From Balaenoptera acutorostrata (taxonomy: Eukaryota; Chordata; Mammalia; Artiodactyla; Balaenopteridae): a stretch of 64,000 nucleotides of DNA. Of this stretch, positions 47,270 through 59,095 are shown one piece after another. The translations under genes and the position numbers were made by a program. The DNA lies in the NCBI RefSeq assembly GCF_949987535.1, contig NC_080066.1:128010335-128074334 (forward strand). The letters run 5' to 3'. Below the pieces are notes generated by a model. The model had not been told where the DNA came from. It was given only the letters and a program-made list of their open reading frames with translations, and made no database searches. Position 1 is the first letter of the stretch. Each line of letters starts with the position of its first letter.

Positions 47270-50200
47270 TTTACTCTTTCTGACTTACTTCACTCTGCAT
47301 GAGTCTCTAGATTCATTCACATCTCTATAAATGACCCAATTTCGCTCCTTTTTATGGCTGAGTAATATTCCATTGTATATATGTACCACCTCTTCTTTAT
47401 CCATTTGTCTGTCAATGGGCATTTAGGTTTCTTCCATGACCTGGCTATTGTAAATAGTGCTGCAATGAACATTGGGGTGCGTGTGTCTTTTTGAATTACG
47501 GTTTTCTCTGGGTATATGCCCAGTAGTGGGATTGCTGGGTCATATGGTAATTCTATTTTTAGTTTCTTAAGGAATCTCCATACTGTTCTCCATAGTGGCT
47601 GTATCAATTTACATTCCCACCAACAGTGCAAGAGGGTTCCCTTTTCGACACACCCTCTCCAGCATTTGTTGCTTGTAGGTTGTCTGATGATGCCCATTCT
47701 AACTGGTGTGAGGTGATACCTCATTGTAGTTTTGATTTGCATTTCTCTAATGATTAGTGATGTTGAGCAGCTTTTCATGTGCTTCTTGGCCATCTGTATG
47801 TCTTCTTTGGAGAAATGTCTATTTAGGTCTTCTGCTCATTTTTTAATTGCGGGTTTTTTTTTTAATATTGAGCTGCATGAGCTGCTTATACATTTTGGAG
47901 ATCAATCCTTTGTCTGCTGATTTGTTAGCAAGTATTTTCTCCCATCCTGAGGGTTGTCTTTTCGTCTTGTTTATGGTTTCCTTTGCTGTGCAAAAGCTTT
48001 TAAGTTCCATTGGGTCCCATCTGTTTATTTTTGTTTTTATTTTCATTACTCTAGGAGGTGGGTCAAAAAAGATCTTGCTGTGATTTATGTCAAAAAGTAT
48101 TCTGCCTATGTTTTCCTCCAAGAGATTTATAGTGTCTGGCCTTACACTTAGGTCTTTAATCCATTTTGAGTTAGCTTTGTGTACAGTGTTAGGGAGTGTT
48201 CTAATTTCATTCTTTTACATGTAGCTGTCCAGTTTTCCCAGCACCACTTATTGAACAGGCTGTCTTTTCTCCATTGTATATCCTTGCCTCCTTTGTCATA
48301 GATTAGTTGACCACAGGTGTGTGGGTTTATCTCTGGGCTTTCTATCCTGTTCCATTGATCTATATTTCTGTTTTTGTGCCAGTACCATATTGTCTTGATT
48401 ACTGTAGCTTTGCAGTGAAGTCTGAAGTCAGGGAGTCTGATTCCTCCAGCTCTGTTTTTCTCCCTCAAGACTGCTTTGGCTATTCAGGGTCTTTTGTGTC
48501 TACATACAGATTTTAAGATTTTTTGTTCTAGTTCTGTAAAAAATGCCATTGGTAGAATGATAGGGATTGCATTGAATCTGTAGATTGCTTTGGGTAGTAT
48601 AGTCATTTTCACAATATTGTTCTTCCAATCCAAGAACATGGTATATCTCTCCATCTGTTGGTATCATCTTTAATTTCTTTCAACAGTGTCTTACAGTTTT
48701 CTGCATACAGGTCTTTTGTCTCCCTAGGTATGTTTATTCCTAAGTATTTTATTCTTTTTGTTGCAATGGTAAATGGGAGTGTTTCCTTAATTTCTCTTTC
48801 ATCATTAGTGTATAGGAATGCAAGTGATTTCTGTGCATTAGTTTTGTATCCCACAACTTTACCAAATTCATTGATTGGCTCTAGTAGTTTTCTGGTGGCA
48901 TCTTTAGGATTGTCTATGTATAGTATCATGTAATCTGGAAACAGTGACAGTTTTACTTCTTCTTTTCCAATTTGGATTCTTTTTATTTCTTTTTCTTCTC
49001 TGACTGGTGTGGCTAGGACTTCGAAAACTATGTTGAACTAAGAGTGACGTGAGTGGACACCCTTGTCTTGTTCCTGATCTTAGAGGAAATGTTTTCAGTT
49101 TTTCACCATTGAGAATGATGTTTGCTGTGGGTTTGTTGTATATGGACTTTATTATGTTGAGGTAGGTTCCCTCTATGCCCACTTTCTGGAGAGCTTTTAT
49201 CATAAACGGGTGTTGAATTTTGTCAAAAGCTTTTCCTGCATCTATTGAGATGATCATATGGTTTTTATTCTTCAATTTGTTAATATGGTGTATCACATTG
49301 ATTGATTTGCATATATTGAAGAATCATTGCATCCCTGGGTAAATCCCACTTGATCATGGTGTATGATACTTTTAATGTGTTGTTGGATTCTGTTTGCTAG
49401 TATTTTGTTGAGGATTTTTTATCTATATTTATCAGTGATATTGGTCTGTAATTTTCTTTTCTTGTAGTATCTTTGTCTGGTTTTGGTATCAGGGTGATGG
49501 TGGCCTCATAGAATGAGTTGGGGAGTGTTCCTCCCTCTGCTATATTTTGGAAGAGTTTGAGAAGGATAGGTGTTAGCTCTTCTCTAAATGTTTGATAGAA
49601 TTCACCTGTGAAGCCATCTGGTCCTGGACTTTTGTTTGTTAGAAGATTTTTAATCACAGTTTCAATTTCATTACTTGTGATTGGTCTGTTCATATTTTCT
49701 ATTTCTTCCTGGTTTAGTCTTGGAAGGTTATACCTTTCTAAGAATTTATCCATTTCTTCCAGGTTGTCCATTTTTGGCATAGAGTTGCTTGTAGTAGTCT
49801 CTTAGGATGCTTTGTATTTCTGCAGTGACTGTTGTAACTTCTCCTTTTTCATTTCTAATTTTATTGATTTGAGTCCGCTCCCTCTTTTTCTTGATGAGTC
49901 TGGTTAATGGTTTAGCAATTTTGTTTATCTTCTCCAAGAACCAGCTTTTAGTCTTATTGATCTTTGCTATTGTTTTCTGTTTGTATTTCCTTTATTTCTG
50001 CTCTGATCTTTATGATTTCTTTCCTTCTGCTCACTTTGGGCTTTGTTCTTCTGTCTCTAGTTCCTTTAGGTGTAAGGTTAGGTAGTTTATTTGAGATTTT
50101 TCTTGTTTCTAGAGGTAGGCTTGTATAGCCATAAACTTCCCTATTAGAACTGCTTTTGCTGAATCCCACAGGTTTTGGATCGCCATGTTTTCATTATCAT

Positions 50201-51029
50201 TTGTTTCTCGGTATTTTTTGATTCCCTCTTTGATTTCCTCTTTGATTTCTTCAGTAGTCTCTTGGTTATTTAGTAACGTATTGTTTAGCCTCCATGTGTT
50301 TGTGTTTTTTATGTTTTTTTTCCCCTGTATTTCATTTCTAACCTCATAGTGTTGTGGTCTGTAAAGATGCTTGATATGATTTCAATTTTCTTGCATTCAC
50401 TGAGGCTTGATTTGTGACCCAAGATGTGATCTATCCTGGAGAATGTTCCATGCATACTTGAGAAGAAAGTGTAATCTGCTGTTTTTGGATGGAATGTCAT
50501 AAATATCAATTAAATCTATCTCCTCTGTTTTGTCATTTAAAGCTTGTGTTTCCTTATTAATTTTCTGTCTGGATGATCTGTCCATTGGTGTAAGCGAGGT
50601 GTTAAAGTCCCGCACTATTACTGTGTTACTGTCGATTTCCTCTTTTACAGCTGTTAGCAGTTGCCTTATGTATTGAGGTGCTCTACGTTGGGTGCATATA
50701 TATTTATAATTGTTATATCTTCTTCTTGGATTGATCCCTTGATCATTATGTAGTGTCCTTGTCTCTTGTAACATTATTTTAAAGTCTATTCTACCTGATA
50801 TGAGTATTGCTACTCCAGCTTTCTTTTGATTTCCATTTGCATGGAATATCTTTTTCCATCTCCCCACTTTCAGTCTGAATGTGTCCCTAGGTCTGAAGTG
50901 GGTCTCTTGTAGACAGCATATATATAGGTCTTGTTTTTGTACCCATTCAGCAAGCCTGTGTCTTTTGGTTGGAGCATTTAATCCATTCACGTTTAAGGTA
51001 ATTATCAATATGTATGTTCCTATGACCAT
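47270..51029 (-). pseudogene. L1-D ORF2 (endonuclease/reverse transcriptase), degenerate with altered active site
   Basis: Starts MVIGTYILIITLNVNGLNAP at 51029 and is open through much of the endonuclease (to about 50397), including CCLQETHFRPRDTFRLKV. The fingers/palm region is at 49780-49397 with [17 protein letters not shown]. The next open piece is 49296-48904. The reverse transcriptase active-site motif, normally Phe-Ala-Asp-Asp, reads Phe-Pro-Asp-Tyr at 48941-48930, so a catalytic Asp is lost. The C-terminal part at 47793-47317 keeps [18 protein letters not shown]. With about 3.76 kb it is nearly full length, but frameshifts, stops and the active-site change make it inactive. Confidence 0.9.
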
Positions 51030-51083
51030 TTTCTTAATTGTTTTGGGTTTTTTTAGGTCCTTTTCTTCTGTTGGGTTTCCCAC

Positions 51084-51986
51084 TTAGAGAAGTTCCTTTA
51101 GCATTTGTTGAGGGGCTGGTTTGGTTGTGCTGAATTCTCTTAGCTTTTGCTTGTCTGTAAAGCTTTTGATTTCTCCATCGAATCTGAATGAGATCCTTGC
51201 CGGGTAGAGTAATCTGGGTTGTAGGTTCTTCCCTTTCATCACTTTAAGTATATCATGCCACTTCCTTCTGGCTTGTAGAGTTTCTGCTGAGAAATCAGCT
51301 ATTAACCTTATGAGAGTTCCCTTGTATATTATTTGTCATTTTTCCCTTGCTGCTTTCAATAATTTTTCTTTGTCTTTAATTTTTGCCAATTTGATTACTA
51401 TGTGTCTCGGTGTGTTTCTCCTTGGGTTTATACTGCCTGGGACTCTCTGCACTTCCTGGACTTGGGTGGCTCTCTCCTTTCCCATGTTAGGGAAGTTTTC
51501 GACTATAATCTCTTCACATATTTTCTCAGGTCCTTTCGCTCTCTCTTTTCCTCTGAGACCCCTATAATGCGAATGTTGTTGTGTTTAATGTTGTCCCAGA
51601 GGTCTTGTAGGCTGTCTTCATTTCTATTCATTCTTTTTTCTTTATTCTGTTCTGCAGCAGTGAATTCCACCATTCTGTCTTCCAGGTCACTTACCGTTCT
51701 TCTGCCTCAGTTATTCTGCTATTGATTCCTTCTAGTGTAGTTTTCATTTCAGTTATTGTGTTGTTCACCTCTGTTTGTTTGTTCTTTAATTCTTCTAGAA
51801 CTTTATTAAACATTTCTTCCATCTTCTCGATCTTTGCCTCCATCTTTTTTCCAAGGTCCTGGATCATCTTCAGTATCATTATTCTGAATTCTTTTTCTGG
51901 AAGGTTTTGTATCTCCACTTCATTTAGTTTTTTTTCTGGGTTTTCATTTGTTCCTTCATCTGGTATATAGCTCTGTGCCTTTTCAT
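51084..51986 (-). pseudogene. L1-D ORF1, degenerate
   Basis: Putative start ATG at 51986-51984 (MKRHRAIYQMKE), with a frame change soon after. The frame 52113-51691 then reads QNLPEKEFRIMILKMIQDLG and a coiled-coil KMEEMFNKVLEELKNKQ. The RNA-binding part follows in other frames and ends in TAA at 51086-51084. About 903 nt, the expected ORF1 length. The upstream ATG of the long frame (52113) lies outside the L1, in the older host element, so that reading is chimeric and not a real protein. Confidence 0.85.
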
Positions 51987-52091
51987 CTTGTCTATCTTTC
52001 TGTGAATGTGGTTTTTGTTCCACAGGCTGCAGGATTGTAGTTCTTCTTGCTTCTGCTGTCTGCCCTCTGGTGGATGAGGCTATCAAAAGCT

Positions 52092-53110
52092 GACTTTCTA
52101 ACCCACCCTTCATATCAAAATAAATTCCAGATACAATAGAGATTTAAATGTAGAAAATTGAAATCATAACAGTTCTATAATAAAACATGGAGTAATCTGC
52201 TACAATAGTCAAGTGAGCAAGGCTTTTAATACAAACACTAAAAAATATTATAAGAAAATCTTGATTAATATGTCACTCATTTTTTAAAATTATATAAGAC
52301 AATTTACTATTAACAATGTCAGAATTCAGGGTTAGTTTCCATAATGTATATATTTATAATATAGTACACTAAATGGTGAATAAGCTAATGTATAAGAACA
52401 GAAAATCGAGGGGAAAAAATAGAACTATAAATTGGCATTATATAAATAAAACGATGTTCAACTTCTTTCTTTTTAAACTATAAATAAAGCATGAGAAATC
52501 AAATTTCATGTGTCAAATAGCCACCAACACTGATAATATCTTATATTGTTGAGCTTTCATAGTTGGGATTGGAAGGGTAGACTGGTAGAGCCTTCCTTTT
52601 TGGAGGAGAACCTGGTAAATTATGTCAAAAAATGGCAACACATTCAGACTTTGATTTAGCAATTATCTAGTTAATATAACTAACATTTGCACAAGAATGC
52701 AGAAGAATGTATGTATAATAGTACAACACTGGAAACAATACAATGTCAAATGATAGGGAAATGGTGATAAATTGATTGACTCTAAAGTTGAATTGAATGC
52801 AGTCATTGAAAGAATTAAAATACAAAATGTATTATTCAGTTAAAAAAAAGAAACCAAAGAGAATATTCTCATCTGTATAAAAAGAGTATATGTTTGTGTA
52901 CACATGTGTATTCTTATATGTTAATATGTTTATACATGGAATACATGGAATACACACAAAATTTAACATTGATTAACTCTATGAGTGGGACTGGCAAAAG
53001 AATAGTGAAAACATTCTTTTTAAAAATTTCTTATTTAAAATTCTTATTTACAGTTTATTTTACTATGAGCAAATATTGTATTTATTATAAATAAATTTAA
53101 AAGAAAAAAT
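52092..53110 (+). mobile_element. Old L1, right part with 3' UTR
   Basis: Continues the element at 46905. The plus strand follows an old L1M-type ORF2 end and 3' UTR: CAATACAATGTCAAATGATAG (compare ggaaacaacctaaatgtcca), CTCTATGAGTGGGACTGGCA, and the terminal TTTATTTTACTATGAGCAAA type motif near 53055-53075. No coding capacity remains. Confidence 0.7.
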
Positions 53111-54182
53111 ACAATTCAGTAGTGAAACATAAGAAATAGAAGAACTAGAAAAGAATAGAAAGAAGCAAAAATAATCACTTATGGAAAGGGTTTTTGTTCT
53201 CTACTTTTAAAAAATATATACTAAAAAAAAAAAGAAAAAAAAAAGATGAGCTGAAATATCAAGACTACTTTGGCCGTTGAGGTATAAAAATAAATTTAAA
53301 AAATAAAATAAAAGTTAAAAATAAATAAATAAATAATAAATACTGAAAGGAAATATTCCTGAGCTTTGGAAAGACGTAAGTTTACTCACTGAGGGAGCTT
53401 ATCAAATTATATGTCTAACTGATGAGAAAAGAAACCCCAGACATACTCTGATAGAAGTTGTGACCTCAAAGTCTACAAAGAAAACTGTATTAGGCTTCCA
53501 GGCAGAAGGAACAAACTGCTACAACGTGTCAGAACCTGCTCATTCCCTGATGTTGACTCTCTCCTTCTTCCACAGTAACTGAATCCCACATTATTCATCA
53601 GGCACAAGCCTGCCCAAAACAAAGACATTTCCCTGCTATCCATTCAGCTATGTTCTTGCAAGTGTGTTTCAAGGAGAAATGTCCTTATAGGGAAGCAGCA
53701 CTCCATATTTCAGTCATTTCAGCACATTTATTCTGGCTCTTGTCTTGGACCATGAGCTGATATGGAATGAAAGTCAAGCACAGAGAAGCAATAAAACAGA
53801 AGAATCTAAATCTCTGACATGGAGTTGTACCTCCCTAACCTGAACTGTTTATAGCTTCTGGGCTTCTTTACGGGAGAAAAATAAAATTCTATCTTATGTC
53901 ATACTTTTGGGGGGGTATTCTATGACTAACAGCCAAATTTTATTCTAATTGATAAGCTTGGGGTGGTATGGAAGGACAGCTTGTCTTCAGGATTCTCATC
54001 TCCAACACTGGAAGTCTGAAAACAGTAGAACAGCATCTGCATTTACTGAAAAAGGTGGGAGGAGGGCCTATATCCCAATACCCAACAGCCAAGATCTGAT
54101 TCATCTTAGTGTGAAAAAATATATAAAGTGATATACAAAACTTCAGTAACCTCAGGGTTCAAATAACATAACCCTACCTGAC
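53111..54182. other. Intron; A-rich tract, then possible old LTR-like sequence
   Basis: 53111-53340 is A-rich with an (AAAT)n run at its end. 53400-53960 may be an old LTR or DNA-element relic (TTTACGGGAGAAAAATAAAAT near its end is a common LTR-end layout), but this is uncertain. The 60-codon frame at 53949-54131 has no recognisable features. Confidence 0.4.
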
Positions 54183-54198
54183 AAAAATACTTGAGATA

Positions 54199-54487
54199 GG
54201 GGACTTTCCTGGTGGCGCAGTGGATAAGACTCCACGCTCCCAATGCAGGGGGCCTGGGTTCAATCCCTGGTCAGGGAAGTAGATCCCACGTGCATGCTGC
54301 AACTAAGAGTTCACATGCCACAACTAAGGAGCCAAAACTAAGGAGCTGGCAAGCTGCAACTAAGGAGCCCTGGAGCCTCAACTAAGGAGCCCACCTGCCA
54401 CAACTAAGGAGCCCACGTGCTACAACTCAGGAGCCCACCTGCTGCAACTAAGACCCCACGCAACCAAATAAATAAATAAATATTAAA
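54199..54487 (+). mobile_element. CHR-type SINE with internal tandem repeats
   Basis: Plus-strand SINE with a tRNA-like head (A box TGGCGCAGTGG, B box GGGTTCAATCCC). The usual 3' body is replaced by about eight copies of a 20-22-bp unit centred on CAACTAAGGAGCCC (54293-54455), followed by an (AAAT)n tail. Perfect 16-bp target duplications, AAAAATACTTGAGATA, lie at 54183-54198 and 54488-54503, so the insertion was clean. Confidence 0.92.
54293..54455 (+). repeat. Minisatellite inside SINE (CAACTAAGGAGCC unit)
   Basis: CAACTAAG-type cores start at about 54299, 54321, 54335, 54357, 54378, 54401, 54423 and 54444. Spacing is near 21-22 bp except one short unit. The array is imperfect, as expected for slippage or unequal exchange. 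Confidence 0.88.
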
Positions 54488-54503
54488 AAAAATACTTGAG
54501 ATA

Positions 54504-55050
54504 ATATTCCAACTACCCAACAAATAAACTAGATCTAAGGCCTTGGATTTGGAGAAGATCTAGAAAACCAGGTGGTGGTGAGCAGTGAATATTAATATAC
54601 TTGCATTTAAGGGTAAGTATGGTTCACCTGGGTAAAACAGAATTTAATCACTAAAAAGTTATTAAAACTGAAAGGACATAGAATAAGGTGATTTGTAATA
54701 TCATTGCAAAACCTAGGAGTTTGGAGGAGGTGTAGGACACAAAGAGGAGGTAAAACTCTTAATACCTCAGTAAAGGAAAGGGAAGGAGAGAAGTAAGTTA
54801 TCTAAAATCTTCAACTTTGGCGCCTTGGAAGGGTGAAGGGTATGTCTCTATGGGAGAAACAGTAGGTATTTTATTTACAAATAACAATAGTATAAAAGTC
54901 CGCTTAAAATAATAGAAAAGTGTATAATTCCAGTAATGGGAGGAAAAATGAGATAAAGCGTAAAGAGTGGAAAGAATAGAAATTTGATAAAATTAGCAAA
55001 AATAGAGCAAAGGGAAAAGAGAAATATATAATTTTAAATAAATAAAATTA
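54504..55050. other. Intron, nothing clearly recognised
   Basis: AT/purine-rich; it may be the degraded upstream part of the old L1 that follows. Confidence 0.4.
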
Positions 55051-55059
55051 TATGGAGTA

Positions 55060-56170
55060 AGATGGAAACAGTTGTATCAGTCATAAACTAAATGGGAATA
55101 GATTGAATTTGCCCATTTCAAGAGTCTGTTAGACTGGATTTAAAAGTAACAACAAGTTTATATGCTGTTTACCAAATATATATACATATATATAGTTATA
55201 TAATAATATAACATATAGTTATAAAGATATAGAATTTATGTTATAGAATTTATATATTATATAGTATATGGGTACAGTAACCACATTTAAAAGTAACAAG
55301 TTTATATGCTGTTTATCAAATATATATAACTTATTACATATTATATATATATACACATATATATAGTATAGCATGTATATTAAAACAAGGTGTCAATAAG
55401 ATTGTAAGCTAAGATTGGAAAAGAGGCATGGACAGAGTGATAACAGGAATATGTAAATGATCAGAAGTGAAAATACAATTCAATTATTGAGAAGAAATTT
55501 ACCATTTACAACACCAAGAGGGAAAGAAGGTCACTACTTTATGTAATGTTAAAAGTTACAACTGACAGCAAAAGTATATTGTTATGAATTGGTATGCAGT
55601 AAAGTACGGAGCAGCTAAAATTATAAAACAAAAAAAATTAGGAACAGAATTTGAGAAACATGCAGCAGTTGCAGTGGGAAATTCCAATACATCTCTGAGA
55701 ACTAGGCAGTTCTATATAATAGTTTTTTTCTATTAAGTTAGAAAGTAAGACAAGGAGGAATCAAAAAATATAACTAACGTCTATGACTAACAAAAATACA
55801 GAAAATCTTCCATCCATAGAATACTGGATTTTTTTCTTATGTCCATTTAAACATTTACAAAAATGATCATGTAGTTAGAAGCAAAAAAACAACCACCACC
55901 ACCCTTAAACCCTCAATTAACTAAAAAAGCAGAGATAGTACAGGCTATCTCTGGACTTTAATTCAATATAGTTATAAATAAATAATCAAAAGACGAAAAA
56001 TACATGGTTCAAAGAGAAAATTAAAAGCACAATTGCTAACTATCTAAAAGTCAATGAATAGAAAACCATTTCATATATAATCTATGCATACAGTGAAAGG
56101 AGTACAAAGAGGAAAATATAAACCCTAGGCATCAATACCTTCTATATTAAGGAATGAATGAATAAATAAA
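55060..56170 (+). mobile_element. Old L1 ORF2 endonuclease-region fragment
   Basis: GGGAATAGATTGAATTTGCCC with ATGCTGTTTACCAAAT follows the L1 order aatggattaaatgctcca...tatgctgtctacaag. GTCACTACTTTATGTAATGTTA, GAACAGAATTTGAGAAACATG and TGGGAAATTCCAATACATCTC then follow the rest of the endonuclease domain. It is heavily diverged, with no open frame of note. Confidence 0.6.
55138..55380 (+). repeat. Tandem duplication with TA-rich filler inside old L1
   Basis: TTTAAAAGTAACAACAAGTTTATATGCTG (as 55139 onward) recurs, minus three bases, at 55285-55328. The copies are about 146 bp apart, and each is followed by a TATATA-rich stretch. A local duplication plus TA expansion explains it. Confidence 0.7.
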
Positions 56171-58042
56171 TAAAGTACTTATTTAATTCATTTTAATTTA
56201 ATGTAGGTTGCTGGTCTCTACCCTAAACTACTGTTTGTTAATCAATACAAGTAGAACCAATCCATCTTCATTTTTAATTTCTTCTGGAGACTACCCTGGG
56301 CTAGCCTGGCATATGTATGAAGAATGTCATAGGGAAACAATAAAATAGACAAGAAGTACCATAGGAAGACTTTATGGATAATTCAACTCTGGAACCTAGC
56401 AATTAGTTCAGTATATAATTTACATGTATCTGTTGAATGAAAATATAGGACTTGAGTTGAAACTTGAGGTGTTGGCGGATATAATGGTGAGGATTAGACT
56501 CAGCTGTAAGATAGACATATTAACAGTGATTTATACCATATAAAAGTTAGATTCTCTCATGTCAAAAAAAAAAAAAAAATCTGGAGTAAGGCAGACCAGT
56601 GCGAATTTTATGGCATTGCTCAGGGACTCAGGCTCTTTGGAGGTGCCTTCCCTACCATGTGCTGCTTGAGCTCAAGGCCCACAATAGCAGCTACAAATCT
56701 AGTTTTCGCATCCCACTCCTAACAGAAGGAAAGAAGACAAGACAAAAAGCGCCCACTAGTTACCTTTTACAGAGGCTCTAGGATGCTGCCTTGGGACACT
56801 GGTTCAGCTCATACAGTTACAGTTCCACCCCTAGCTACAAGAAAGGCTGGGAAACCTACTCTTTACCATAAACAGCTCCTCCCTCCCAGGAAAAAGAGAA
56901 GAGGGGATATTTGGGACAACTGCTAGTCCCACAGTGGGAATAAAATATATCCAATATTCAGATATGCTGCATTATTAAATATGATTGTGTTTAAATCCTA
57001 TTACAATATTAAACAACAATTTCCATAAAAAATAACACGAACAAAAAAAGAAAGATACTAGACTTTAGGAGATACTTTCTTTTATTGTAACTATATAATC
57101 TAAAAAAACAACTTGGAGATACTCCTAGGTTGCAGATCATAACACTTAGCTTAGAGTGACCCAACTCCCAACAGAAAAGTTTCTACTTTTCTTTCTGTAA
57201 ATAATGATATTTCGGAAACATCATTGCTTTTATGTAGTCAAATAAAATCAGTGTTGACTGAGATAACTTAAGAAAATGTTAAAAACCTCAAGTGCAGACC
57301 ACAGATGGACCTAGCTGAATCCAAAAGAGTATATTGCATAGATGTTACAAACTCAATAAGTACTCAGCCCTTGACAATGCTCAGACTTCTAGGTTCTCCC
57401 CTTTAATTAATGTCTAGTTAATGAGGATTTGTGAATTAAAGATACTTTCTATCAGTTGCCAAGGAGTTAGGCTTTATATACTCAGGTCAATCTGTGGAGA
57501 CAAATCTGAGCTTTGTCCCAGCCTTGTTCATATTCTAAAAGAAGATCCCTTATCTGTAAAAGAAAGCCAGAGAAAAAGAAAGATAAACATCATCTGATCT
57601 GCTATAATTATTGGGGTGATTTGCCACCAGAGCCTTTGGGAGCTACACAAAGCCAGTCACAGCTCTTGTTGCTTTTGGAGTGACAGCCTGAAAAAGCATA
57701 AAGGCATGATAATGAGTAAACAGTGCTCTTTACAGTTTTAAAAATAAAGGTTATCCTCTTATCCTGCACTAATATCAGGGAAAATTACAGAGAAAATATG
57801 TTTTCTTTGAGTTACTTAATACAAAAAATAGAATTCTGAGTGGCACAGGACTTCAGATCACACAGGTTCCAATTTTTAATAAACTGTATCAGTCTACCAT
57901 AAATTATAGCAAAATGTCACACTTGCTTCTAAATATAGTTTTATTAAAAAAATTGTCTGGCAAAGCAACAAATTTTTAACCTGAAAACTTCTATACTCTA
58001 TGCATGAAACATATTTTTCTAGTATGCCCCAATATTGGAGAC

Positions 58043-58081
58043 CACTACTACTACTATTATTAATATGACTACTACTACTAT
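58043..58081. repeat. ACT/ATT trinucleotide microsatellite
   Basis: ACTACTACTACTATTATTAAT followed by ATGACTACTACTACTATG; short and imperfect. Confidence 0.8.
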
Positions 58082-58854
58082 GAATATAATTTACAGCTTT
58101 AAAAGAGTTCTACAAGTTAGAGTTACTATCTGTTAATATGCCCACAGTGTGATAAGGAAGAATTTCTTAGAGTATGCAGTGCAAATAAGAAGTTCAGGGA
58201 AGCAATAAAGAAAAGAGAGTCTGAACATCAACCAGGGGTCTTCTCACCAGCCAGAAAACAGAATGGGGAAGGAGAGGGAATCATCATGGTAAATGCATTG
58301 GAAAAAAAGGGAAAATCGTGAGGTGAGGACCTGGGTATTTCTGAACATGACATATGCCTTAAAGCAGAGAAGACTTTAGGTTTTCTCATCTTTGTTTTGG
58401 CTGTGGCTTTTCTTTTGAACTTAAACTTTGAAGACTTTATTCATCTCTTGTGAGAATAAGCAGTGAAAGAATCTAAATAAATTTTGTGCTTATCTTTAAG
58501 AACGTCAGGCTTCCTACATGTATATGGAGAACTACAATAGGGCCTGCTAGCATTATTTCAAACCAAAGGTGACAGGAGAGGGTACATCTTGGTGCAAATG
58601 CTTATAAATACAAAATATTGGGGGTTACTGTAGGTTGCCTTCTTGAAGGGTTTTCTTTTGTAGCATAACCAAGATATTTATTAATCAAGGACTCCAAACA
58701 ACCAGTAACAGGATTTTACTTCTTTAAAAGTTCACAAAAAGCTTTTTTATCTTATTGGCTGATTTGAATCCCATGACAGGCTTGAAAGGTAGGAAATTTT
58801 TTTTTCCCCATTTTACAGCTCCAGTTCTTCCATGACCATGTGACTCTGCCTTTG

Positions 58855-59095
58855 TACACTGGGCTCCTTCTGACCTGAAAGTTCTCCTTTTTTCCTTCAC
58901 TTATTAGCTAGTTAACTCCCTCTGATCCTCCAGAAGTATATGAGAAAGCCTTCCCTCTCTCATAAAGCTCTATCTCACCCTGTCCTCTTGGTTGCCACGG
59001 CACCTTGCAATTCCCTCTGCGAGAGTACTCATCACATGCTACATAAATTATCTATTTATTCCACCTGACTCTCTCAGAGTCCCTTTGTGCTTCTC
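58855..59095 (+). mobile_element. L2-like 3' region
   Basis: Order of motifs: TTAGCTAGTTAACTCCCTCTG, GAAAGCCTTCCCTCTCTCAT, GGTTGCCACGGCACCTTGCA, GTACTCATCACATGCTACAT. This follows the 3' region of L2 (gggaagccttccctgac, agcaccctgtact, agcactcatcacact). Confidence 0.6.

Larger units (their letters stand above)
47012..52091 (-). mobile_element. L1-D: LINE-1 truncated just upstream of ORF1
   Basis: Minus-strand L1 of about 5.1 kb. The 3' end is the T-run at 47012-47021 on the plus strand. It contains the 3' UTR, ORF2 (51029 to about 47270), ORF1 (51986-51084) and only about 105 bp of 5' UTR. Both protein regions are present but broken. It is in sense to MDGA2 and in inverted orientation to L1-B/L1-C about 0.6 kb away. 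Imperfect duplications (AAAAACTGAC near 47000-47010 and AAAAGCTGAC near 52085-52094) may mark the target site. Confidence 0.88.

Noticed and set aside
51691..52113. 140-codon frame starting MKGGLESQ
   Set aside because: Its first codons come from the older host element and the rest from L1-D ORF1; the junction is an insertion boundary, not a fusion gene.
54293..54455. Regular short repeats as a CRISPR-like array
   Set aside because: The units are contiguous without unique spacers and lie inside a SINE in mammalian DNA.
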